Assembly: GCF_033441515.1 (NCBI RefSeq)
Contig: NZ_JAWQJT010000002.1
Coordinates: forward strand, 1,798,001 to 1,862,000
DNA: 64,000 nt
Direction of reading: 5' to 3'
Source: Amycolatopsis solani
GTDB lineage: Bacteria; Actinomycetota; Actinomycetes; Mycobacteriales; Pseudonocardiaceae
Shown: piece by piece, positions 24,743 through 32,464 of the stretch
Position numbering within the stretch: position 1 is the first letter of the stretch
Layout of the letters: each line of letters opens with the position of its first letter
The notes under the pieces: model-generated
Told to the model about the DNA's origin: nothing
Seen by the model: only the letters and a program-made list of their open reading frames with translations
Databases searched by the model: none
Made by a program: the position numbers and the translations under genes

Positions 24743-25866
24743 CGTGGCGCCGCACCGGATTCACCCCGCGCGTTCGTCGGCGCGGACGAACTTCCCCGCG
24801 CCAGCACGGTTTCGGCGAGCTTGCGGACCAGCGCGGTGCGGCGGGGCAGCTCCGCGACGAGGACGTGTTCGTCGTCGGCGTGCGCACCGCCGCCGACCGC
24901 GCCGAGGCCGTCGAGCGTCGGAATGCCCAGCCCGGCGGTGAAATTGCCGTCCGACGCCCCGCCGACGGCCGCTTCGGCGAGCGGCCCGAACCCGAGATCG
25001 GCGGCGAGTTCGTCCGCCAGCGCGAACAGCTCCGCCGACGCCTTCGCGTCCAGCGGCGCCCGGTTGATGCCGCCGCCGATCCGGATCCCCGAGCCGTCGA
25101 CGACCGGGGACAGGCTCCGGATGGCGCGGTCCACGCGGTCCTGTTCCCCGGCGTCCCACACGCGGGCGTCGACCGCGACGCTCGCCGCGGCGGGCACGGT
25201 GTTGGTCGTCGTCCCGGCGCTGAGCGCGGTCGGGACGACGGTCGTGCCCTTCTCCGCGTCCGCGAGCGCGGCCACCGCGAGGATCTGGTGCGCGACCTCG
25301 ATCCCGGCGTTGACGCCCTTCTCCGGCTCGAGCCCGGCGTGCGCGGCGCGGCCCTCGACTTCGACCCAGTACCGGGAAACGCCTTTGCGGCGGGTCTTCA
25401 GCGCCCCGCCGTCGGCCGAGGCTTCGAGCACGAACACCGCGTCGCAGGTCATGGCCTCGGCCTCGATCAGCGGCCGGGACCGCGGCGAACCGATCTCCTC
25501 GTCGCCGGTGACGAGGATCGAGAGCCCGTCGCGGTCGGGCAGCGCCGCGGCGGCGTGCAGGGCCATCACGACGCCGGCCTTCATATCGAAGCAGCCGGGC
25601 CCGCGCAGGACGCCGTCGCGGACCTCGAACGGGTGAGTCTCCAAGGACCCCAGCGGCCACACGGTGTCGTGGTGCCCGAGCAGCAGGACCCGCGGTTCGC
25701 CGAAGCGCCACCGCAGGTGGGTGCAGCCGTCGGTGACGATCCGTTCGGGCTCGACCCCGAGCAGCCTGCGCCCGACCGCGGCGACGGCTTCGGCGCTGCG
25801 CGCGACGGCTTCGTGGTCCTCCGACGGGGATTCGCAGCGGACCAGCGCCTCGATGTCCTCGATCAC
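24739..25866 (-). CDS. M20 metallohydrolase, likely N-acyl-L-amino-acid hydrolase
   Basis: A 375-residue M20 family zinc hydrolase, close to carboxypeptidase G2 and ArgE/DapE types. Metal ligands and catalytic residues appear as H66-D67 (GHHDTVWP), D94 (GPGCFDMKAG) and E123-E124 (GDEEIGS). The dimerisation domain lies at about 165-275. It starts at GTG 25866, overlapping the D-aminoacylase stop as GTGA. In the racemase operon it would release free L-amino acid from the N-acyl-L product, making the conversion irreversible, as in the Geobacillus pathway. Assignment of the acyl group is inferred. Confidence 0.9.
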   Translation of the reverse strand: MIEDIEALVRCESPSEDHEAVARSAEAVAAVGRRLLGVEPERIVTDGCTHLRWRFGEPRVLLLGHHDTVWPLGSLETHPFEVRDGVLRGPGCFDMKAGVVMALHAAAALPDRDGLSILVTGDEEIGSPRSRPLIEAEAMTCDAVFVLEASADGGALKTRRKGVSRYWVEVEGRAAHAGLEPEKGVNAGIEVAHQILAVAALADAEKGTTVVPTALSAGTTTNTVPAAASVAVDARVWDAGEQDRVDRAIRSLSPVVDGSGIRIGGGINRAPLDAKASAELFALADELAADLGFGPLAEAAVGGASDGNFTAGLGIPTLDGLGAVGGGAHADDEHVLVAELPRRTALVRKLAETVLARGSSSAPTNARGESGAAPR

Positions 25867-27335
25867 TTCGGCTCACCCCGCAGCGGCTTCCCGGGAAGCG
25901 CTTCCGGGTCGAGCTCCCCTTCGCCGACCACGCGGACTCCGGCGACGAAGAGGTGCCGGACGCCGGTCGAGGGCCGGGTGGGGTCGGTGTAGGTCGCGGC
26001 GTCGGTGATCCGCTCCGGGTCGAGGACGACGAGATCGGCGTCGGCGCCCTTCGCGAGGTGGCCTTTGCCGCGGGCGGCGGGCGCGACGTCGTCGAGGAGC
26101 CGCGAAGGCAGGTAGGAGCAGCGGCGGAAGGCTTCGAGCCAGCTCCAGGCGCCGGTTTCGCGGACCATCAGCCGCAGGGTCTTCGCGAAGGTGCCGGCGG
26201 TGCGCGGGTGCGTCGTGCCACCCGGCGGCAGCGGCCATTCGGTGCTCTCGGCGCGGCCGTCCTTCCAGTACACCGGCATGGCGTCGCTGGCGACGATCGC
26301 GTCGGGGAAGGCGAGGGCCTGGTGCAGCAGGGCGCGGTCGCGCGGATCGGTTTCGTCGAGGAACTCCAGCAGGCAGGGCGCGCCCGGGTCCTGTGCGCGG
26401 ATCTGCCGGAGGCGGGCTTCGTCGCGGACGCGCTCGCCCGTCTCGAGGATCACGACGCTGGAGGGGCGGAGTCCTTTGAGGCGCAAGCGGTCCGGCTCGA
26501 TGAACGCGGCGCCGACGGCGGTGCTGCCTGCCCCGTACGGGTAGGCCTCGACGGTGACGCGGGAGCCTTCGCGGCGGGCGTTCTCCAGGGTGGCGAGGAC
26601 GCGGTCGACGTGGTGGCCGGAGGTGCTGTTGACGTGGCAGTGGTGCATGGCGGCCCCGGTTTCCCCGGCCGCCACGGCGATTTCGACCGAGCCGTCGACC
26701 GGGATCGCCGGGTCGACCTCGACCAGCTCGCGGACGTGGGTGTAGGTCGGCACCCCGGCCTTGGCGGCGAGGCGCGCGACGGCGAGGAACTCACCGGGGT
26801 CGGTGGCGGGCGCGTACCCCATGAGGACACCGATGCCCAGCGCGCCCTTCGCGATCTCGGCGTCCAAAAGGGACAGCCAGGCGGCCAGTTCCTCTTTGGA
26901 AGAACTCCGCTGCCACCGAGGGTTCCCGAGCACGGCCAGCCCGCCGCCGATGTCCGCGTCGGGTTCGATGCCGGCGAGCACCTGCGCGCGGGCCGCGCCC
27001 CAGGAGGCGGAGAAGCCGTAGTGCAGCGGCCGCCCGGCCGCGGCGGCCTCGGCGTAGGCTCGCTCGACGGGCATCAGCCCGGCTTCGAGGTCGAGCGCGG
27101 TGGTCACGCCGTCCATGGCCTGCAGTCGCTGCCCGGCGATCGAGTGCACGTGGCTGTGCAGGTCGACGAACCCGGGCCCGACGACGAGCCCGGTCACGTC
27201 GACCTCGGTGGCGTCCGGCGCGTCGAGCCGCGCGCCGACGGCTTCGACCTTGCTGCCGTCGATGAGCACGTCGGCGACGCCGTCGAACCCGCTGCCCGGG
27301 TCGACGACCCGGCCGCCCCGCAAGAGTGTCCGCAC
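25863..27335 (-). CDS. N-acyl-D-amino-acid deacylase (D-aminoacylase-like amidohydrolase)
   Basis: A 490-residue amidohydrolase. The metal-binding start is GFVDLHSHVHS with H60 and H62. Further D-aminoacylase landmarks are THVREL, the HCHVNSTSGHH segment, ASDAMP, and the ending DPTRPSTGVRHLFVAGVRVV. The family hydrolyses N-acyl-D-amino acids or releases D-residues from modified peptides. GTG 27335 is chosen because homology begins there and CGAGGAGGC lies just upstream; the open frame extends 48 codons further without support. First gene of a four-gene operon coupled by overlaps down to the racemase. Confidence 0.93.
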   Translation of the reverse strand: MRTLLRGGRVVDPGSGFDGVADVLIDGSKVEAVGARLDAPDATEVDVTGLVVGPGFVDLHSHVHSIAGQRLQAMDGVTTALDLEAGLMPVERAYAEAAAAGRPLHYGFSASWGAARAQVLAGIEPDADIGGGLAVLGNPRWQRSSSKEELAAWLSLLDAEIAKGALGIGVLMGYAPATDPGEFLAVARLAAKAGVPTYTHVRELVEVDPAIPVDGSVEIAVAAGETGAAMHHCHVNSTSGHHVDRVLATLENARREGSRVTVEAYPYGAGSTAVGAAFIEPDRLRLKGLRPSSVVILETGERVRDEARLRQIRAQDPGAPCLLEFLDETDPRDRALLHQALAFPDAIVASDAMPVYWKDGRAESTEWPLPPGGTTHPRTAGTFAKTLRLMVRETGAWSWLEAFRRCSYLPSRLLDDVAPAARGKGHLAKGADADLVVLDPERITDAATYTDPTRPSTGVRHLFVAGVRVVGEGELDPEALPGKPLRGEPK

Positions 27336-27428
27336 CCGCTGCCTCCTCGTCGTCGCCGATCGAGGTGACGTTAGGAGGATTCCGGGCGCGGCCGTTGGTG
27401 CGGGACGACGAAGCCGGGCGGCGTGCTC

Positions 27429-27442
27429 CGTCCGCGCGGACG
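27429..27442. promoter_or_regulatory. Candidate operator before the D-aminoacylase operon
   Basis: CGTCCGCGCGGACG is a perfect 14-bp palindrome 94 bp upstream of the operon start. Its GTCC/GGAC half-sites are related to the palindrome before the importer operon. It is a candidate for co-control, possibly by the nearby PucR protein. Confidence 0.35.
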
Positions 27443-27465
27443 AACCAGTCAGGCACTCCGGGCGG

Positions 27466-27511
27466 GTCGTGAGTGGCAAGTCGGGTTCTAACCCGACTTG
27501 CCACTCACGAC
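27466..27511 (-). terminator. Perfect 22-bp-stem hairpin after the beta-propeller gene
   Basis: A perfect 22-bp inverted repeat with a 2-base loop surrounds the core GTCGGGTTCTAACCCGAC. It begins 4 bases after the propeller stop. The same core recurs at 56208-56251. A long stem right after a stop fits termination or mRNA-end protection. Confidence 0.8.
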
Positions 27512-27515
27512 GGGG

Positions 27516-28784
27516 TCAGGCGGTCGGGCCGGTCCAGCCTTCGGGCACGTGCCCGATCCGGACCCGCTGCGGGTGGTCGCCCACCGGGACCGAGACGCGC
27601 TTGCGCCCGGTGGCGAAGTCGATCGCGGTGACCTGGTCGGCGCCGGCCTCGGAGATCACGCAGGCGGTGCCGTCGCCGCTGACCGTGGCCCAGTACGGCT
27701 TCACCGCCGGGACCAGCGTGCCCGGCTGCAGGGTCGCGCGGTCGACGACCGTGGCGTAGTCGTCCATGGTGCCCGCGACGCAGAGCTTGTCCCCCGCCGG
27801 GCTCATCGACAGGCCGTGGTGGCGCGAGTCGTTGACGAAGGTCTTGCGGTCGTCGCTGGTGGCCGGGTTCTTCGGCAGTTCCTTGAGCCGGGTGATCTTG
27901 TCGGTCGCGACGTCGTACTCCAGGAAGCCGTTGAAGAACGAGACCTGGAAGTACAGTTTCGACTCGTCCTGGGTGAACGCCACCGGCCGCACCGCGTCGG
28001 ACAGGTCCCGCCGCCCGAAGGCGTCGAGGCGCTGCCGCATGTCGATCACCTTGACCTGGCCGAAGGTCGCGGCGTCGACGACGGTGATCCGCCGGTCCCC
28101 CTTGGTGAAGTCCCACGCCGGGTCGTCGAGGTCGGTGTTGACCTCGCCGATCGACATGTTCCAGAGGTACCGGCCGCCGCCGGTGAACACGTTCTCGTGC
28201 GGCTTGTCGCCGGTGGTGAAGGAGCCGACCTGCTGCCCGGTGCCGATGTCCAGCACGTGCACCGTGTTGGACGTCGAGGCGGACACCGCGACGCGGCGGC
28301 CGTCCGGCGAGACGGCCATGTGGTCGGAGCGGAAGCCCGACACCGGGAAGCGCCAGTTGATCCGGCCGGTGGTGAGGTTGATCGACACGACGTCGGCGAA
28401 GCTGGGCCGCGACGCCACCACCGATCCGCCGTCCGGGGTGGTGTACATGTCGTCGACGAACTGGTCGTGGCCTTCGCCGGGGCCGTTGCGGATGCCGAGG
28501 AAGAACGCGAGCTTGATCGGGTTGAGGTAGATCTCCCGCAGCCGGTCGTCCTTGTCCGGGATGATGTTCACGCGCCCGATGCGGGCGAAGGAGTCCCGCG
28601 ACTGGATGACGTCCGCCGTTCCTTCCCAGTTGTTGCCGACGAACATCACCTCCCGCAGGGCCGCCGGGGCGCCGGTCGCCGGCACCGCGGCGCCGGCGGC
28701 GAGCAGGGCGGCCGCGGAAAGCGCGTACGCCGCGCGCGAGAGGTACGACCGCCGTCGGATCGGGGAAGTGCGCACTGGGAACAC
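27516..28784 (-). CDS. Secreted YVTN/WD40-like beta-propeller protein
   Basis: A 422-residue exported protein. The N-terminus has arginines followed by a hydrophobic core (RRRSYLSRAAYALSAAALLA) and a cleavage site near TGAPA; the RRSYLS segment is compatible with Tat export. The mature part is built of repeats such as SPDGRRVAVSASTSNTVHVL and SGDGTACVISEAGADQVTAI, typical of a seven-bladed YVTN propeller. No catalytic motif is visible, so it is probably a binding or scaffold protein outside the membrane. It diverges from the PucR regulator. Partner unknown. Confidence 0.9.
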   Translation of the reverse strand: MFPVRTSPIRRRSYLSRAAYALSAAALLAAGAAVPATGAPAALREVMFVGNNWEGTADVIQSRDSFARIGRVNIIPDKDDRLREIYLNPIKLAFFLGIRNGPGEGHDQFVDDMYTTPDGGSVVASRPSFADVVSINLTTGRINWRFPVSGFRSDHMAVSPDGRRVAVSASTSNTVHVLDIGTGQQVGSFTTGDKPHENVFTGGGRYLWNMSIGEVNTDLDDPAWDFTKGDRRITVVDAATFGQVKVIDMRQRLDAFGRRDLSDAVRPVAFTQDESKLYFQVSFFNGFLEYDVATDKITRLKELPKNPATSDDRKTFVNDSRHHGLSMSPAGDKLCVAGTMDDYATVVDRATLQPGTLVPAVKPYWATVSGDGTACVISEAGADQVTAIDFATGRKRVSVPVGDHPQRVRIGHVPEGWTGPTA

Positions 28785-28848
28785 CTTTCGACGCTGAAGA
28801 GGTGCGGCGGGGACTTCGATGGCTTTCGCGAGGTAGAGAGGTTACTGT

Positions 28849-28870
28849 CCGGTATCGCCACGATAACCGG
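28849..28870. promoter_or_regulatory. Imperfect palindrome between propeller and PucR genes
   Basis: CCGG-TATCG-CCA-CGATA-ACCGG lies in the 139-bp divergent region, 54 bp before the PucR start. The TATCG/CGATA arms are perfect and the outer arms match with one bulge. It is a reasonable site for PucR autoregulation. Confidence 0.4.
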
Positions 28871-28923
28871 CCCCCGGAGCCGCTCCGGTAGGGCCGCTCG
28901 GCCAACATCGGGCGTGCGGCGTT

Positions 28924-30075
28924 GTGGCCGAGGCACAAGGGGTTCCGGGAGGTGCCGTGCCGGCGTTGCCGCTGCTCCGGCAGGTGCTCGACGCGATGGC
29001 CGCGGACGAGACCGTGCTGGACGAGCTGGTGCGAGCCGCCCGCACCGAGTCACCGGGCGTCGCGCGGCTGCCGGAGGCCGAGAACCGCCGCCACGTCCGG
29101 TTCCTGCTGTCCGCGGCACTGCGCGCGACGACGAACCCGGGCACCGCCGACTACACGACGGCGGAGAAGCTCGGCGCCGACCGCGCCGAGCAGGGCGTCC
29201 CGCTCACCGACCTGCTGCGCGGGGTCCAAGCGGGCCGCACGCTCGCGGCCCGCGTCGCGGTCGAACGCTGCCGGGCGGCGGGCCTGCCCGACGACGTCAT
29301 CCTCGAGACGGTCCTGGCCGCCGAGCGCTACACGGGCGCGCTGGAACGCCACATCGTCAAGGGCTACCACGCGGCCGAGCTCCAGCGCTCGCGCACCGTG
29401 CGCGACGCGCGGACCCAGCTGCTGCGCACGCTGCTGCTCGCGGGGAACCCGCCGTCGCCGGAAGAGCTCCGGCGAGCGGGACTGCGTCCCGAAGGCCGGT
29501 ACCACTGCGTGGTGTCCGACGTCAGCGATCCGGCGCTGGCCCGCACGCTGGAGCAGGCACTGCTGGAGTCCGGCGGGATCTACGGCCTGGTGGAGGGCAG
29601 GCTCACCGGCTTGGCGCCCCGCACGCCGCCGGTCGAACCGGCGGCCGGAGCGGTGCTGGTCGTCGCGCCCGCGGTTTCGCTGTCCGAGCTGCGGGAAGTC
29701 CACGACCTGTGCACGGCGGCGGCGCGCGTGGCCGGCCCCGGCCGCCACGACCTCACGGCGTTGGCGGGCGGTCTGGCGCTGGCCGCGCAGCCGTTGCTCG
29801 CGGAGTTGCTGACGACGTCGCTGCTCGGGTCACTGGACCCGGCGAACCCGTTCCACCACGAGCTGGCGGCGACGGCACTGGCGTACCTCGACCACGGCCA
29901 GCGCCTCCGAACGACGGCGGAAGCCCTGCACCTGCACCCGAACACGGTCCGCTACCGGCTGGACCGGCTGGCGGAGCTGACCCCGCTGACCTTGACGGAG
30001 AACAGCGGCGGGCGGGTGTTGGACTCGGTGCGGTCTTGGTGGGCGCTGCACCACTGGCTGGGCGATCCGGGCTGA
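28924..30075 (+). CDS. PucR/CdaR-type transcriptional regulator
   Basis: A 383-residue regulator. The C-terminus holds the PucR-family helix-turn-helix (about 325-370), with LRTTAEALHLHPNTVRYRLD then RLAELTPL. The middle is the usual GGDEF-like remnant, and the N-terminal helical domain probably senses a ligand. PucR-family proteins often activate genes for purine, amino-acid or amide catabolism. It lies next to the D-amino-acid salvage island, separated by the propeller gene, and could be its regulator; nothing in the sequence proves this. Start is GTG 28924. Confidence 0.9.
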   Translation: MAEAQGVPGGAVPALPLLRQVLDAMAADETVLDELVRAARTESPGVARLPEAENRRHVRFLLSAALRATTNPGTADYTTAEKLGADRAEQGVPLTDLLRGVQAGRTLAARVAVERCRAAGLPDDVILETVLAAERYTGALERHIVKGYHAAELQRSRTVRDARTQLLRTLLLAGNPPSPEELRRAGLRPEGRYHCVVSDVSDPALARTLEQALLESGGIYGLVEGRLTGLAPRTPPVEPAAGAVLVVAPAVSLSELREVHDLCTAAARVAGPGRHDLTALAGGLALAAQPLLAELLTTSLLGSLDPANPFHHELAATALAYLDHGQRLRTTAEALHLHPNTVRYRLDRLAELTPLTLTENSGGRVLDSVRSWWALHHWLGDPG

Positions 30076-30116
30076 CCGCTTCGCGCCGTTGGGGCTGCGC
30101 GCGCCGCTCCGCTGGT

Positions 30117-30169
30117 GCCGTGAATGACTCATTCACGTCGTCGGACGACATGAATGAGTCATTCACTAC
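30117..30169. repeat. Bipartite palindrome, copy C
   Basis: Cores TGAATGACTCATTCA (30121) and TGAATGAGTCATTCA (30151) are 30 bp apart. The arms pair over 23 bp with one mismatch around a single base. It lies 42 bp after the PucR stop, between convergent genes. Confidence 0.85.
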
Positions 30170-30230
30170 GTCCGGACCCGGGAGGCGGCGGTGGGCGAGC
30201 ACACCTTCGCCGGCCCCTCAGCGCACCACC

Positions 30231-30255
30231 TGCCGTGAAGGGGTCCTTCACGGCA
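30231..30255. terminator. Hairpin TGCCGTGAAGG/CCTTCACGGCA
   Basis: A perfect 11-bp stem with a 3-base loop GGT. It sits directly before the TetR stop codon at 30257 (minus strand) and 156 bp after the PucR stop, so it most likely ends the tetR transcript. Confidence 0.7.
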
Positions 30256-30256
30256 T

Positions 30257-30799
30257 TCAGCGACCCGGGCTGATCCCCCGCACCGCCAGCCCCAGCAACC
30301 GCTGTGCCTCGCCCGCCGGGTCGGGGTCGTTCTCCGTGGCCAGCACGATTCCGGTCACCAGCGCGATCAGGTCCGCCGTCGTCACCTCCGCGCCGACCAC
30401 CCCCGCCTCCGCCGCGCGGCGCACCAGTGGATCGCCGGCCGCCGTCATCGTCGCCGAGCAGGCGTGCGCCGCCGAGGAGTCGCGGACCAGGGCCGTGGCC
30501 AGGCCGCGGGCGGTCGCCGCGTACGTCGTCAGCGCCGTGAGCCAGTCGAGCAGCGCGGCCCGGGGGTCCGGGGATCCGGCCAGCTCGCCCGCACGGGCCG
30601 TCAGCGCGTCGATCTGGCCGCGGAAGACCGCGTCCAGCAGCGCGCGGCGGGTCGGGAAGTGGCGGCGGACCGTCGCCGAGCCCACTCCCGCGGTGCGGGC
30701 GATCTGCTCCAGGGACGCGTCCGCGCCGTGCGCGGCGACCTCGGCCTCGGCGACTTCGAGGATGCGCGCGTAGTTGCGGCGGGCGTCGGACCGCGGCAC
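30257..30799 (-). CDS. TetR-family repressor of the NmrA gene
   Basis: A 180-residue regulator. The N-terminal helix-turn-helix reads RILEVAEAEVAAHGADASLE then QIARTAGVGSATVRRHFPTR, a standard TetR DNA-binding domain. The rest is a helical sensing domain. GTG 30799 is chosen from the homology boundary and the AGGAGGTGG ribosome binding site just upstream. It diverges from the NmrA-like gene, with two copies of a 21-bp operator between, indicating autoregulation and repression of the neighbour. Confidence 0.92.
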   Translation of the reverse strand: MPRSDARRNYARILEVAEAEVAAHGADASLEQIARTAGVGSATVRRHFPTRRALLDAVFRGQIDALTARAGELAGSPDPRAALLDWLTALTTYAATARGLATALVRDSSAAHACSATMTAAGDPLVRRAAEAGVVGAEVTTADLIALVTGIVLATENDPDPAGEAQRLLGLAVRGISPGR

Positions 30800-30817
30800 G
30801 GACCACCTCCTGGACGT

Positions 30818-30838
30818 AAGTGGCGGGGGCCGCCACTT
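30818..30838. promoter_or_regulatory. TetR operator, left copy
   Basis: AAGTGGCGG-GGG-CCGCCACTT is a perfect 9-bp inverted repeat with a 3-base spacer. It lies 18 bp before the tetR start, and the same 21-bp design recurs at 30861. Confidence 0.8.
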
Positions 30839-30860
30839 GATGGCTAGTGTAGCGAGCACG

Positions 30861-30881
30861 AAGTGGTGGGCCCCGCCACTT
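30861..30881. promoter_or_regulatory. TetR operator, right copy
   Basis: AAGTGGTGG-GCC-CCGCCACTT repeats the left operator with one changed base. It lies 20 bp before the NmrA-like start; the centres of the two copies are 43 bp apart, about four helical turns, which would allow cooperative binding on one DNA face. Confidence 0.8.
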
Positions 30882-30901
30882 AAGGTTCGGAGGAGTTCCC
30901 C

Positions 30902-31783
30902 GTGTCCCCAGTCCTCGTCACCGGCGCCACCGGCAAGCAAGGCGGCGCCACCGCCCGCGCCCTCCTGAAGGCGGGCATCCCCGTGCGGGCGCTCGTGCGC
31001 GACCCCGCCCGCGCCCAGGCCGTCCGCGAACTCGGCGCCGAACTCGTCGTCGGCGACCTCTACGACCCCGAATCGCTCCGGCCCGCCGTGCGGGGCGTCC
31101 GAGGCGTGTTCTCCGTGCAGATGCCAGACCTGAGCGACCTCGACGGCGACTCCGAGTGGGTCCAGGGCCGCAACCTGATCGACGCCGCGCGCGAGGCGGG
31201 CGTGCCGCAGTTCGTGCACACGTCGGTTTCCGGCGCCGGGCAGCACCGGTCCGTGCCGGGCTGGAACGAAGGCCGCTGGACGTCGATGGAGCACTACCTC
31301 GAGACGAAGACCGCGCTGCAGGACCGCGTCCGCGACGCCGGGTTCGCGCACTGGACGCTGCTCAAGCCGGGGTTCTTCATGGAGAACTTCCTGCCGCCGT
31401 CGTTCCTGCTGCCCCACGGGCGGCTCGTCACGACCATCAAGCCGGCCACCGAACTCGCGCTCGTCGCGGTGGCCGACATCGGTGCCGCGGCGGCCGCGGC
31501 GTTCGCCGACCCGGCGCGCTTCCACCGCGTCGAACTGGAACTGGCGAGCGAGCGCATGACCATGACCGAGGTGGCCGCGATCCTGTCGCGCGCGCTGGGT
31601 ACCGAACTGACCGCGCCGGACCTGACCGCGGCCGAAGCCGTGGCCGCCGGGGCGCCCGCGTTCGCCGTGCGGCACGAGTGGCAGAACGAGGTCGGCCACC
31701 CCGCCCGGCCCGAGTTCGCCCGCGCCCTCGGCGTTCCGCTGACGTCGTTCGCCGAGTGGGCGGCGAAGCACCTGACAGCCTGA
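30902..31783 (+). CDS. NmrA-like NAD(P)-binding protein
   Basis: A 293-residue atypical short-chain dehydrogenase. The dinucleotide-binding loop is VTGATGKQGGATARAL (about 5-20). The chain follows the NmrA/HSCARG pattern, with VHTSVSGAG and the LKPGFFMENFLPP segment. Such proteins sense NADP(H) state or act as quinone or isoflavone-type reductases. Start is GTG 30902, with GGAGGAG upstream. Divergent from its probable TetR repressor. The function is not more precise than an NAD(P)-binding reductase-like protein. Confidence 0.9.
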   Translation: MSPVLVTGATGKQGGATARALLKAGIPVRALVRDPARAQAVRELGAELVVGDLYDPESLRPAVRGVRGVFSVQMPDLSDLDGDSEWVQGRNLIDAAREAGVPQFVHTSVSGAGQHRSVPGWNEGRWTSMEHYLETKTALQDRVRDAGFAHWTLLKPGFFMENFLPPSFLLPHGRLVTTIKPATELALVAVADIGAAAAAAFADPARFHRVELELASERMTMTEVAAILSRALGTELTAPDLTAAEAVAAGAPAFAVRHEWQNEVGHPARPEFARALGVPLTSFAEWAAKHLTA

Positions 31784-31808
31784 TGATCACCCGGATAGGG
31801 TCACCCCC

Positions 31809-32258
31809 ATGGCTGAACTCAAGCGCATGCCGGCGACCACCGACGGCGGCGAATGCATCTTCTGCGCCATCGCCACCGGCCGCGCGCCGGCGGCGTTCGT
31901 GCACGAGGACGACGACTTCGCCGCGATCGTCGACCTGCGCCCGGTCACCACCGGCCACCTGCTCGTCCTCCCCCGCGCGCACCACGCGGATCTGGCTTCG
32001 CTGCCGTCCGAGACCGGGAGCCGGATGTTCGCCGTCGCGCAGACGCTGGCCGCGGCCCTGCGCCGGACCGACCTCCCGTGCGAGGGCATCAACCTCTTCC
32101 TCGCCGACGGTTCGGCCGCGGGCCAGGAGATCCCCCACGTCCACCTGCACGTGATCCCCCGCCACGCCGGCGACGGCTTCGTCATGAACGCCGACTGGCG
32201 GGTGCGCAGCCGCGAGGAGCTGACCGAGGTCGCGGCCAAGGTCAAGGCGGCGCTCTAG
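31809..32258 (+). CDS. HIT-family nucleotide hydrolase/transferase
   Basis: A 149-residue histidine-triad protein with HVHLHV (H110, H112, H114). H112 is the expected nucleophile on nucleotide phosphates. C17 and C20 (CIFC) resemble the zinc-binding knuckle of Hint-type proteins. Homologues hydrolyse adenylated compounds such as AMP-lysine or diadenosine polyphosphates. It starts 25 bases after the NmrA-like stop and may be co-transcribed. Its 3-prime end overlaps the DUF2945 gene by 4 bases in convergent orientation. Confidence 0.92.
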   Translation: MAELKRMPATTDGGECIFCAIATGRAPAAFVHEDDDFAAIVDLRPVTTGHLLVLPRAHHADLASLPSETGSRMFAVAQTLAAALRRTDLPCEGINLFLADGSAAGQEIPHVHLHVIPRHAGDGFVMNADWRVRSREELTEVAAKVKAAL

Positions 32259-32464
32259 GCCCGGTGCAGCTTGTCCGGGTGGTGCACGGCGGTCTTCCCG
32301 GACTTCTCGCTCCGCACGAGGTACTGCGGCTCGTCCGGCGACGCCTTCACCTCGCGCTTGCCCGCATGGGTGTTCCCGGTGATCTTCTCCTCGACCGTCC
32401 CGACCGAACTCTGGTTGCCCGCGTCCCAGCGGACGCGGTCACCCTTCTTGAAGTCCTTGCTCAT
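32255..32464 (-). CDS. DUF2945 (hypervirulence-associated TUDOR-like) protein
   Basis: A small protein of 69 residues: MSKDFKKGDRVRWDAGNQSS and the ending HHPDKLHRA match the DUF2945 family. These are compact beta-barrel (TUDOR/SH3-like) proteins of unknown role, often linked to stress responses. ATG 32464 overlaps the upstream winged-helix stop as ATGA, and AGGAGGTGT precedes it. A SigB-like promoter motif lies 22 bp upstream, inside the neighbouring gene. Confidence 0.88.
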   Translation of the reverse strand: MSKDFKKGDRVRWDAGNQSSVGTVEEKITGNTHAGKREVKASPDEPQYLVRSEKSGKTAVHHPDKLHRA

